Origin: Flammula alnicola
Taxonomy: Eukaryota > Basidiomycota > Agaricomycetes > Agaricales > Strophariaceae
Direction of reading: 5' to 3'
Assembly: GCA_015499995.1 (NCBI GenBank)
Contig: JADNRV010000493.1
Location: 1 to 30,018, forward strand
DNA length: 30,018 bases
Each line of letters begins with the position of its first letter. Positions within the stretch are counted from its first letter, which is position 1. The translations under genes and the position numbers were made by a program. Shown one piece after another: positions 1-9,334 of this stretch. The notes beneath the pieces were generated by a model. It saw only the letters and a list, made by a program, of their open reading frames with translations, was not told the origin of the DNA and made no database searches.

Positions 1-950
1 TTGTCGTTGTCGTGATCGAGGCCAATAAGGAGCGTATCACCGGAACCCCCGCGTAATGGTAATGAGCGTAGGAAAGAAGCGGCGCCATCTCTGGAGAAGT
101 TACCGAGGGAAGATCCCAAAAACATGATGTGTAAGGGCGATTTGGTGCCTTCAGGGGTCGACGGCAAAGATGAGCAATCTGAATCGTAAATCAACGAGGC
201 CCCGCTAATGGAGGAGTCGCTTGAAATGGGAGAAGTAGGAGGGCTATCGGCCGCAGCAAATTGGTGATGCTTGATTGACGTCAGACCTTCTGTGACTCTC
301 TGGGTGAATAAGCCCCCATTCTCAATGAACTTTAGGCCATCGTTGTAGGTGCCCCACATGCCCTTCGTGTTGACTTTCCCTACCAGTTCTTTCCCGACAT
401 CGGAACTTGAAATATCCCCAAGGGTGCGCTCCAGCTCACGCTGCTCGAGGTCGAGAGCATAGTAGGTGATAGGTCCAGAGGGGTCTACGTCTCTTACGAG
501 GCGCGAAAGGCTGAGAAGGATGTGGGATGTCTTTCGCAGAGCCCTGTGACAGGATCAGATTAGAGACCATTCATAACCAGAAGAGGAATGAAAGATGCCG
601 ACGAGAGGCGACCCTGGAATGGGTCCCAAAATAGGTCGGCGAAAGACTCACCCCGCGCCAAGCTCAACGATAACTTCGTCCGAGCTTACACTCCCTCGAT
701 GTATGGTCTGGACAATGTCGTCGGCGTTGTTTTTGAGGATTTCTTCTTCTGCGCCAAAGAGATAATATTCTGGGACCTCAGTCGTAATATCATCGTAGAG
801 CCTGAGCCCACGCTCGTCATAGAGGAGCACGGTAGGTATCTCCCGATGACCAGGGGGTTGGGAGAGGCCGGTCAGAATTTGGCTGTGGATGTCGGAGATG
901 AGAAAACCGGCGTTCGAGCGCGAGTGGACGTCGATAATTTCAGCAGGCAT
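1..950 (-). CDS. egt1: Egt1-like histidine-specific SAM methyltransferase (ergothioneine synthesis), 5' part
   Basis: Fungal Egt1 trimethylates histidine to hercynine and then, through its C-terminal part, adds cysteine on the way to ergothioneine. Visible here are exon 1 (950-652) and exon 2 (543 to the window edge), joined in phase by a 108-nt GT-AG intron. The start chosen is the ATG at 950 (MPAEIIDVHSRS), because the family resemblance begins there. The family order is followed: a LYDERGLRLYDDITTEVPEYY block, an EEEIL block, the SAM-binding motif I VELGAGALRKT created exactly at the splice junction, then ITYYALDLEQRELERTL, KGMWGTYNDGLKF, FLGSSLGNFSRDGAASF and LLIGLDHDND. About 280 residues are present. 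The rest of the methyltransferase and the FGE-sulfatase-like sulfoxide synthase domain would lie to the left. Only the N-terminal half is seen, so a stand-alone methyltransferase cannot be excluded. Confidence 0.9.
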
Positions 951-1078
951 GGTGATATAAAGCAATATATGTGGAACCAGAAAGCACAATTGTTTGGAAT
1001 TTTATGGAGGGCGGGCACCCCTTTATATGAACTCTGGCCGGGTTTGGGGTGCTGGCCAAAAACGACGAATACATTGGC

Positions 1079-1086
1079 TGACGTCA
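1079..1086. promoter_or_regulatory. Palindromic CRE/ATF-type site upstream of the Egt1-like gene
   Basis: The perfect 8-bp palindrome TGACGTCA lies about 130 bp upstream of the Egt1-like start codon. This is the consensus half-site pair for CREB/ATF-type bZIP factors, which in fungi serve stress responses. The sequence shows only the match. A second copy at 276-283 falls inside the coding region and shows that chance occurrence is possible. Confidence 0.35.
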
Positions 1087-1314
1087 TCAACTGGGTAATT
1101 TCTTAGCTCCGAATTTGGTGGGATTCGATGCTTACAGAAAAGCATTCAGTGGCAAGATTTTTGCCAATACTGTAGCAGACCGCCGTAGCCGGCAGACCCC
1201 AAATTCTGTACGCGAACGGTCGGGTGCCGCACCGAAAATATAACCAACGTTTCAGGTTCGCGTTCACAGGATCGAAAGGGTTTCAGTTTCGGATCTAATG
1301 AAGGTGGCCTGACA

Positions 1315-1635
1315 TCAGAGTGTGAGGAATTGTGGCAGAAAAAAGGGCATGTATGACTGGTTGACATACTCATGTGGTCTTTTCATTGAAAATTCGCGTG
1401 AACGGCCCATGAGAGAATTACAACGTGGTGCTCCATGCAACATCTTCACCAGCATATATCTCGAGCTTGCTTCCAAGTAGATCTTCTTTGACCCATAAAA
1501 GAAGGCGCGCAGTCTGAGTGCTATGCGAGCAGCAGGATTTCCTGGGGAAGAAGGGTTCCAACCCGGGTTCAATGGCCAGTATAATGATTCAGAATCATGA
1601 CTAGCCGCATGAGAAGGCGTGCCGACGGTAACGCT
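1315..1635 (-). other. Open frame downstream of the DHHC gene; possible displaced 3' exon
   Basis: An uninterrupted 106-codon frame with no ATG near its start. It opens directly after a TTAG that could be a splice acceptor (AG at 1637-1636). It reads like a protein tail: an S/H-rich start, then WPLNPGWNPSSPGNPAAR, then a basic amphipathic stretch ALRLRAFFYGSKK. It is on the same strand as, and 330 nt beyond, the stop of the DHHC palmitoyltransferase, so it might be a separated last exon or the remnant of another gene. I do not recognise a family. The rest of 951-1966 holds only the Egt1 promoter and short frames with no likeness to anything I know. Confidence 0.25.
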
Positions 1636-1966
1636 CTAAGCACCAATCGGACCAACAACCTAGCAAGAGGTTGGCGAGGTCGAATGCCGTTTAGAGCGGA
1701 AAGAAAATTGGTAGGAGGGGGGATCCAAAGAGGAGGGTAAGTGCATGGTTTCCAACTTATAGACTTTGAAGTACGATGGATCATAAGACGTAATAATCGC
1801 GATGTAATTGCACGAACCCTGGAATACTGCAGCAGTGGTGATTCGTTTTGGCGTGAGACATCACTAGTTCGCATTATTAGTGAAACTTACCTGAAATGTA
1901 GTATAAATGTCCAAGAACTAGGATAATAAGGTTAATGTGTCCGGGTAAATTAAAAGGGATATCTTG

Positions 1967-3508
1967 TCATACAGTACACCAAAGGGTATGCGCTGTGGGG
2001 ATATCAGGGGTTCGAATCTGCTTTGTCAGTTCTCTCGCCAGTTTAGACAGCATCTCTTCGGACCGAGGATTCCGTGGAAAGGTTTTCCCATCACCTGAGC
2101 TGCGAGATAATTCAATTGCTTTCCAGGGAAGAATTCTTATGAAAAGAACGTACGAGGCACCTCCGCACCAGAGTCTATACAGCAATCCATGCTTCCTATT
2201 CCAACCAAAAACTTGAGCCCAATTTCTTCTCCAGCCAACATCGTACAGGAGGATTCGGCCATGCGCGCCCCTCACTATTCTTCTTTGTATATAAGAGAGC
2301 TCAGCTTCCAAAGGAGGGTCAGAAAGGGAATGACCGCTCCGAGGTAGAGGCGGGAGATGCCGCAAGAGCATAAATGGTGCTATATTCTCCAGGGTAGTCT
2401 GGTTTGTGCTAACGTTAGAGTACATCAGGAATCTGAATGAAAGATGATTTGACAGAGATCCATACGATATTAGGTATAGATGATAGGCAGCAAAAGACCC
2501 AACCACGAGAGAGAAGACGGCTCCGGTAAAGGCAAGTCCAAGTTCGTGCACTGGCGTAAATTCATGCTACATTCGAATAGATAAGATAGGGCGGAACGCT
2601 CATAAGGTAGAGAAAAGGCTTACAACAGCGAATGGGTTATTAAAGGCGAACCAGAGAGCATGAATTGCTATAATAGCAACATAGGTGGCGAGGAGGGATA
2701 CACAGCATAAGAAGTGGACGAAAGCCGGGTATGTGCGATGACCCTATACTTGTCTGATTTCCTCATCCAAAAAAATCGAATAAAAAACCTTACAATGCAT
2801 TTTGCACCGATCCATGGACAGTGGTGATCTGGAGAGAAGCATTTCAGCTATCGACGGAAATATAATGATTGCCTGATAACAGACCCATTTTTAAGACGCA
2901 TCTATTGCAGATCGAACAATGGTGTGTTCTCTCCGCCCTGGGCGCCTTTAGACTAAACTTTAGCAAACAGCCATTTATAGTGTATGTTGCAGATAGGCCG
3001 CACCCAGCATTTGCGACACCACTTTTCAGGAGCAGAGAAGTCGTTATCAGGCATCAAAGCCTCCGTAAGGCCAATATCTTCTCCTTCTCTATCAGTCCCG
3101 TCTAATCGGGATGGTGCATTCGCGGGTCCAGGATCCCTGGCCAGACAGATAATGAGGGACGAGAATGCCATGAACGTCAGGGTATATGTGACCAGTAGAT
3201 GTGTCATGAACACAACCGGCTGGTGCAGAGTCTGCAGATGGAAATCGACGAGGACATAAAGTAAGGATGGGTGAGGGGACAGGATTAGGAATATAGTAGC
3301 TATATGCATATTAAGGCAGTCGGAATTGTGACATATAGGTTCTCAGATGAAGGTGACGCTCACCACAAAGTGGTAGATAGTGATACCAGCGTTTTTTGGG
3401 CATGTCGGGATCGTCAAGTAGGGTCTTCGGATTGAAAACTATAGATGACTCTGCTGACTGTAGTTCCATGTCAGAAAAGGTTAACAGTGGGGATCTTCGC
3501 GGTGGCAT
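1967..3508 (-). CDS. DHHC-type protein S-palmitoyltransferase
   Basis: Integral membrane enzyme that transfers palmitate from CoA to cysteines of target proteins. Eight exons join in phase to 381 residues: 3508-3364, 3299-3004, 2945-2885, 2828-2794, 2743-2624, 2566-2466, 2408-2154, 2099-1967. Order: short N-terminus, two membrane segments (about 55-120) ending in ARDPGP, then the cysteine-rich domain from EKWCRKCW through [20 protein letters not shown], with the catalytic DHHC at 168-171 split across exons 3 and 4. Next come GHRTYPAF, two more membrane segments, the conserved NQTTLEN (TTxE motif), and the YDVGWRRNWAQVFG plus GDGKTFP signatures of the cytosolic tail. All motifs needed for activity are present. 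It resembles the Pfa3/ZDHHC2-20 branch, but the exact subfamily is not certain. The start is the first ATG of the first exon; the frame is open for 17 codons further upstream. A transposon end lies 208 bp upstream of the ATG. Confidence 0.92.
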
Positions 3509-3715
3509 GTCGGGGTCAAGCTTGCCGATTCTAGATAGAATACAAAGAATTACGGGCAGATATCAGAACATGGCGAAGTCGGACTCGTAGGGGATGAATA
3601 ATATAACTTGAAGAGACGCATTGCGCATGCCAACGGCGATGCTGCCGAGCATCAGGCACTTGTGGCGGTGCAACAAGTGTCAGTCGTTCAACCGAACCCT
3701 ATGTAACCTCTCAGG

Positions 3716-4870
3716 CCCAGTCAAAACCCCCGTGGTTGAGAGCGGTTGAGATCGGTTGAGAGCGACACGACCGACCTCAACAGATGTCAACCGAAAATCT
3801 GGACTGGAGCAGATGAAGAATGGTTGAGAATGGTTCAAAAATGTTGAGATCGGATTTCGAGAGGTTGTCACCGGTTAAAATCTGTGAAAATCTGTTTGCA
3901 GCTGCGCACCATCAGGGGAATTCAGGTATTTAAAATTCGTTTGATTTTCATAAATTATGCTGCAATTGAAACAGATCTGAACCGATTGTACAAGATAATA
4001 TAGTCGCTGTAGACCCAATTCCGTCCTGCCCCATCCACATGCCATAGTATACCCTCCACCCAGCTTTTGATGGCCTTCTTGCCCTGTCCGTCTCCAAATC
4101 CCCCACAATCTAACCGTCCTCACGCAAGAAGATTGAGTCGTGCTGGATACTGCTAATAAAAACATCAGTTACAAGAACAAAAATCCAGACATGAGAGCAG
4201 AACGAACCTAAAAGCTTTATACCCATTGCCAAGATTGACGACCAGTGCTAATAAGTACTGTGGACACCAGGCTGAATAGAGAAGGTTAGATACTTTATAT
4301 GTATGCTGGGGAGGGAGAAACTTACTATGGTGCTGAAATCACGCGGAATTTCGAAGGCTCTGTCAGTGTTGTATCGGATTGGAGGGAGAGTACGACGAGT
4401 CTCGGTCAGTCTAAGATATTCAATGCATAGTGCGTACACATTCATGTGATTATGACAATCATTATGTCCACATGTGGTTTGAATATATGGGAGGGAGGAT
4501 GAGGGAAGGGCTGGGAGGAGGGAATAGGCGAGGGAAGAGCGGGGGGGGGAGATTGTGGTAAGAGACAAGGGAGGCAGTTGGAACTTGAGAAATTTTGATT
4601 GCACAATCCCGGTCACGCGCATAGGAAGAATTACAAATGCGAAGTCCAAGCAGATTCAAGCTCATTCTAGTTCAAAGTTGGAATGTGGAAGAGTTTGCAC
4701 AGTTGTAAATATATTTCCGACACAGTGAGCAAATAAAAGGCACGTTTGGAGGCATTTGGGTTGCTAAATTTGTTTTTGTAACCGGAGACAGCAGATGTCA
4801 ACCGATTTCATCTGTATAAAACGATCCCAACACATCAGAACCGATCTCAACAGAGCGGCTTTTGACTGGG
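3716..4870. mobile_element. Non-autonomous TIR DNA transposon 1 (7-bp target duplication)
   Basis: The element starts CCCAGTCAAAA and ends TTTTGACTGGG. It is flanked on both sides by the direct repeat TCTCAGG (3709-3715 and 4871-4877), which reads as a target-site duplication. Beyond the 11-bp perfect end the inverted similarity continues in weaker form, including GTTGAGATCGGTT on the left and its complement on the right. The subterminal zones are filled with GGTTGAG motifs, three of them as tandem 10-mers at 3734-3763, and both ends carry CAGATGTCAACCGA. The interior (1.15 kb) has no frame resembling a transposase. The superfamily cannot be fixed from this. It fills most of the space between the divergent DHHC and thioesterase genes. 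Confidence 0.75.
4489..4550 (+). repeat. Purine-only, G-run-rich tract inside transposon 1
   Basis: About 60 nt made up almost entirely of G and A, with many GGG runs and ending in nine consecutive G. It sits in the interior of the transposon. Such tracts can form G-quadruplex or triplex structures, but here this is inference from composition only. Confidence 0.5.
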
Positions 4871-5145
4871 TCTCAGGCCTCAGGCTCCAACCAATTTTAT
4901 TCGCAAAAATGGAATCACGTTCACCAGCTGGTGTGCATTAATGAGCACGGGGAATTCACCTCGAATGATAATACATAGATGTGGTGCTTACCCAACAGTC
5001 ACCGTGGATGATGATCGATGGATGGTCAGACGGTGGGAGTCAATTCCGGTTCGGATGGCATGAGCGCCGAGCAGAGACGGAATCAGCTTCACTGGATAGG
5101 TGAATAACCGACGGACGTCCCTCTTGCGCTCAAGATCGCGTCGAA

Positions 5146-6412
5146 ATGGCGCCAATTGGTAAAGCCATTGAAGTCCAGCCTATCGCCTTCGATTCACGTC
5201 TGCTGCCACCTCCTAACAACGTGTCGAATGACTCAAAGCTCTACAGTGGTATCGTAGATCCGGAATGGACAATAGGCAGGTAGGTATTGCCTATACTCAA
5301 CCTTTGTTATAGCTTAAATTTATCTTACTGTGCAGTGTAGCTAACGGAGGTGGGTGGTGACTTCTCGAGGGTCTTCCCGTTCAAGCTGGACTTGTACTCA
5401 TATGTTACACTACAGGCTATGTTCTGGGCTTAATATTGGAAGCTTGTATCCAGTACCAATCGTCGACCCCTCACGTTGACCCGTTGCATGTAACCGCATA
5501 TTACCTTCGGACAACCTTCACTGCCCCGTTCACTGTGTGTGTGCGCACTGTAAAGACTGGCTCAGGTTTTACCAACCTCACGGCCGACTTGGTACAAGAG
5601 GTCTCGAATTCTTCAATGTTCCTCCTACAACTTGATTTCTGATGCGTTGTCGCCATATATAGGGCATTGTCAAGATTATGACCCACCTCATCTTCGGCCT
5701 AAACGGTCCTCATCCCAAAGATAAACTGAATTTCACCTTAAACCCACCATCAACATATGCTCGCCGGCATCCACTCTACACTCACCCTTCGCAAGCGGCC
5801 ACGCTGCCCATCCCACACTACTGGAAATTCCATCATCGAGTCAAACGGACAAAGGAGACAGATATCCTGGAAAAGAACAAAGTGGATAGCCCAAATCGTA
5901 CTACCTCTTCGACCGTTGGCGGAGGAGGCCTTGAATGGGGTACCTGGTTCGAGTTCAGTGATAAAGATGACAGAATCACAGCTCCTTCCCTCGCTTTGCT
6001 GGTGGACATTTTCTCGAACACTCCCTCCCTGTTACCAAAGAGCGAAAGAGCGACAACGGGGTAATTCCACCAAATGTATCCGATCCCTGAGCAGAGACTA
6101 ACGATAATCTTCAGCTGGTACCCGACTATGACATTGTCAATCGAATTCAAGAATAAGATACCGCCTCCTTCTCATAAGCATGCTGCCCGCACTGTGGGTG
6201 TCTATTCTCAAGGTCGTTACATTACTCCTCCGCAAGGCCGACATGATATCTATTGTGAAGTATGGACTGCTCCTTCTAGTATCGGAGAAGGCAAACCGAC
6301 AGAAAATTGGAGAGACGATCAAGTCTGCCTTGCGATTGCTACGCAAATGGCATTGACCCTTCCTCTGGAAGTCGGCGAGAAGCAAGGGATCGTCAATTCC
6401 GTCAAGTTGTAA
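5146..6412 (+). CDS. TesB-like acyl-CoA thioesterase (double hot-dog family)
   Basis: Predicted to hydrolyse acyl-CoA thioesters. Five exons join in phase to 342 residues: 5146-5279, 5336-5349, 5416-5600, 5663-6060, 6115-6412. Family-typical blocks seen in order: DPEWTIGS then VANGGYVLGLILEAC (first hot-dog helix), DPLHVTAYYLR and FTNLTADLVQEG, THLIFG, YARRHPLYTHPSQA, GGGGLEWGTWFEF, then the second hot-dog with TAPSLALLVDIFSN, PTMTLSIEFK, GRHDIYCEVWTAP and LAIATQMAL near the C-terminus. The ATG at 5146 opens MAPIGKAIEVQPIAFDS and is the only start that leads into the family match. Exon 2 is only 14 nt. No targeting signal is obvious, so cytosolic or peroxisomal action cannot be decided. Intact. 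Transposon 1 ends about 275 bp upstream. Confidence 0.9.
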
Positions 6413-6561
6413 AATGGTGGAAAGAATGGAGCTGCAGTTGGATCTCAGAAAGGGGTACCATCCGGCAGATAAGAGAACACATTAGATTGCGAAATGATGT
6501 GCTCGAATACATATACCAAGATCAAGTTACTTAGGAATCCCTCCCATGTGCCAAGTTTCTA

Positions 6562-8715
6562 TCAAGTCGCATCGACAACAACATATTGTTGCGCGATTGC
6601 CTCCAAACACCGTTTCGCGACATCTTTCAAAGGCCGCCAAACCCGTAGCACATTGTACGGTACATGAGCCTCTTTGGCCTCCTTGACTTCCTTCTCAAAA
6701 CATTTCAGTTTCGCTAACAAGAGCAGAGGGAGATACACATCCTACAAGCAAATAATAGTTGGAGTTTTGACAAAGGACAAGGAACTCGCAAGCACTCACC
6801 TTGAGACAATAAACGGCAAGGTCTCGACGAGTATCAGCATTGCCACCTTGCAGGGCCGGGATTTGCTTATAATCGATGTCCTCCTTTTTATCGCCCAAGA
6901 AATGCGCGGAAACACCGTTCAGCTTATAAGCACCTTCTCCCGGAAGCCCTGGGTGGTTCTCTCTAATGTGATGAAAGATATCGAGAATAAGGCGTCCATC
7001 ATAGCCTGGGCATTGCAAAAAGTGAGGCTGTCGCGTGGTTAAACGTTGGGGTGATGCTGCTCCACAAGTCAGCATACTCGAAGACTAGCGCGCATGTAAT
7101 CGCAAGGTGCGAAAAGACAAACCTTTAATCCTCCCTAGAAAGGGAAAGTCATGCAAGCCTAGTGTTCGTGCACGGTTTAGCAGATAGGGTATATCAAATT
7201 GAGTTATGTTGTACCCAATGACGATATCTGGATCTACTTCGACGAAGAACTTTTGCCATGCAGTGAACATATCTGATTCCTTTTCGAAAGATAGGATTTG
7301 TGAACCAGAGATAGGCGAGCAGGAGCCAAGCGTAAAAATAGTTCGAATGAAGGGTACTGTTTGGCCTATACGAAGCTGTTAGAGGAGGGACAGAATTTTT
7401 TAAAAAACAAGGGTACATACCATAGAGCGAGACCATGTTGCCAATTTGGATGACTGAATCACGTCGGGCACTGGAAAATTGACCGTCAACTTTCGAAATG
7501 TTGCACTCGATGTCAAAGCTCAAGATTCGCAACGGAGCAAACTTTTCTCGGTTATCAACGGTATCGCATATAAGGAGATCTTCGACGCTGAACAGTTTCC
7601 TCGTTATTTATTAATATCACTAGAAACATGAGATCCTGGAACTTACTTGACGGATATTTCAAATTGACACCATGATCTTGTCTTTTCTGGCGCAACAATG
7701 TCGTATTTAGCTGTAGGAATCTTCAGCCACGCCATAGCTGTGATCTGCAATGGGTATAAGGACGAATTTCCAGAAAGGAAGCGGAGAGAAAACTTGTTCA
7801 TACCTCATTATCGACCATAAAGCGCAGGAAGTACGGAACTGTGGTTTCATAGCTGAGTTCTGGTGCAGAAAAGAGATCCCGATACTGGCAATTTCCAGAG
7901 GTGAAGATGCGTATAACTTATGTCAACACTATCTGCTAACCAACAAAAGAATATAGACTCATCTTTGACCCGCCGTATTTGTCTGTGGTCAGATAGGGAG
8001 ATCTTCAGAAACGCGAGGGGCTTTCCACCAGAAGCCGTACTTTGATCTTCCATCTCGATGCTGGTAACCACGGGAGTGTCTGATTTCAAAGAAGTCTAAT
8101 AAGACACCAGGTTCAGCGAATTATAAAACGACCCATATCTCGCGGATTACTGACATTCAGATAGTCGCGCAAAGGCTCCATATCGTCCTCTGAAATATCC
8201 TTAGGAGCTGGATAGTAGAAGTAATGTTCGAAACCGAGAACGCGAACGAGGATAGAATGGCCGGCCTTGTGCCTGCAATGAGACTGACGGCTGCAGATCA
8301 TATGTTGCACCACCGACTTTGGTGACCCCAAAGAGATGGATCTCTGAGTGTCCAGATTCTTGATTGCTTTCCCGAATGTCTATCTTTTGGAATGCTGGGA
8401 ATGGTCAGTTAAGGCATGCACTGTTAATGTTAAGAGAGGCGGATCGACGCACTAATAGATTTCCTTTCTTCATCAAGTGCTGGAACAGCAGGCCGGGCCC
8501 ACAAGTTGTGGACGTGTGGATCTTGATGAGTAGAAATGTCCCATAGGCAATTCAGTTTCTAGGTTCAGCAAGAGGTTTAGATAGAAACACTGACCATCAT
8601 TCTTGGATAAGTTTTCGAGTACATCTGCAAAGGATGCGGCGGGCATAACATTCTTTCTGATTAAAGTCTGAGTTACTTCAACTTCAGGTTCCTCGGCATT
8701 TTTCGGTAGCACCAT
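6562..8715 (-). pseudogene. DNA polymerase delta-like exonuclease gene without polymerase domain, one frame break
   Basis: Resembles the first half of the polymerase delta catalytic subunit. Inferred exons: 8715-8595, 8521-8453, 8394-8318, 8272-8155, 8095-7970, 7884-7804, 7744-7647, 7587-7421, 7365-7123, 7056-6800, 6741-6562; about 500 codons against roughly 1,050-1,100 for the full enzyme. Seen in order: FADVLENL, NLWARPAVP, HLFGVTK, GHSILVRVLGFEHYFYYP, TPVVTS, YETTVPYFLRFMVDNE, then the 3'-5' exonuclease with ExoI FDIEC, ExoII GYNITQFDIPYLL and ExoIII YCLKDVY, all with their acidic residues. After VPYNVLRVWRPLKDVAKRC (where delta has VPFxxLLxRG) it stops in VVVDAT, before any palm motif. 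The junction between 8318 and 8272 cannot be joined in frame, and the donor after 7970 is weak. It could be a decaying fragment, or an exonuclease-only gene with one sequencing error. Confidence 0.75.
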
Positions 8716-9334
8716 GGCGTTACGTGAGAGGTATATATAGATGAGAGTGCAAAGTGATCGCAGCACAACGAATGAACACCACAGACGGAAGTGAGGTCAA
8801 GTTGAAGTAGTTCAAGACTCAAGTTGAGGCTATTCTGATTCACGAGATTCACGCGTGTGGGTCACATGACTTGACTTCGACGAGCGACACAGACTCGTCC
8901 GAGTCTTGACTCTTGAGTACTTGAGTCTTGAAGCTTGACTCTTCACCTCATTCCCAACTACTTAATCATAATGGTCATCTCTCTCTTGTATATTCGTGCA
9001 GCGCGTCACCCTACATCACTGCTACTAAAGTCTCTTCGTTTATGTGCTTTTAACGCCCTGGTATTCATACTCTGGAATCCGACCTCTTTCGGACTCTCAA
9101 GTGACTCTCAATGAGACTTCGGCTCTTTCAAGTTCAAAAATACCTATCCGTGTCAATCGGCAGATAGTATCATCTTCTGGGAGCCAGCTATCTTGTGCAA
9201 TGATTCCGATGCGTAAGGCCAATCACAACCCCATGATTGGATGTGTCCGAATGTTGCAAACCTCCACGACCATATGGGAACAGCGATGAGAGTATAAAAA
9301 TGCTGGACACGCTTGAAGTTCCTTTGGATCTAAA
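8716..9334. promoter_or_regulatory. Divergent promoter region with repeated TGACTC motifs and a TATA box
   Basis: Lies between the polymerase-delta-like gene and the P450. TGACTC, the core of the Gcn4/AP-1 type bZIP site, occurs at 8907-8912, 8936-8941 and 9102-9107. The stretch 8800-8945 is built from repeated CTTGACT/GAGTCTTGA words in both orientations. TATAAAAA at 9293-9300 sits 35 nt upstream of the P450 start codon and is a likely TATA box. No coding region recognised. Confidence 0.4.

Noticed and set aside
588..1106. 172-codon + frame over the Egt1-like gene
   Set aside because: Antisense shadow of the Egt1-like exon and promoter; the minus strand carries the family motifs.
3657..3679. 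CACTTGT...ACAAGTG short hairpin
   Set aside because: A 7-bp stem is expected by chance and has no context.
7057..7122. Apparent frame break after GRIKG in the polymerase-delta-like gene
   Set aside because: Choosing the later acceptor GGAGCAG joins the exons in phase and leads directly into a family-like sequence.
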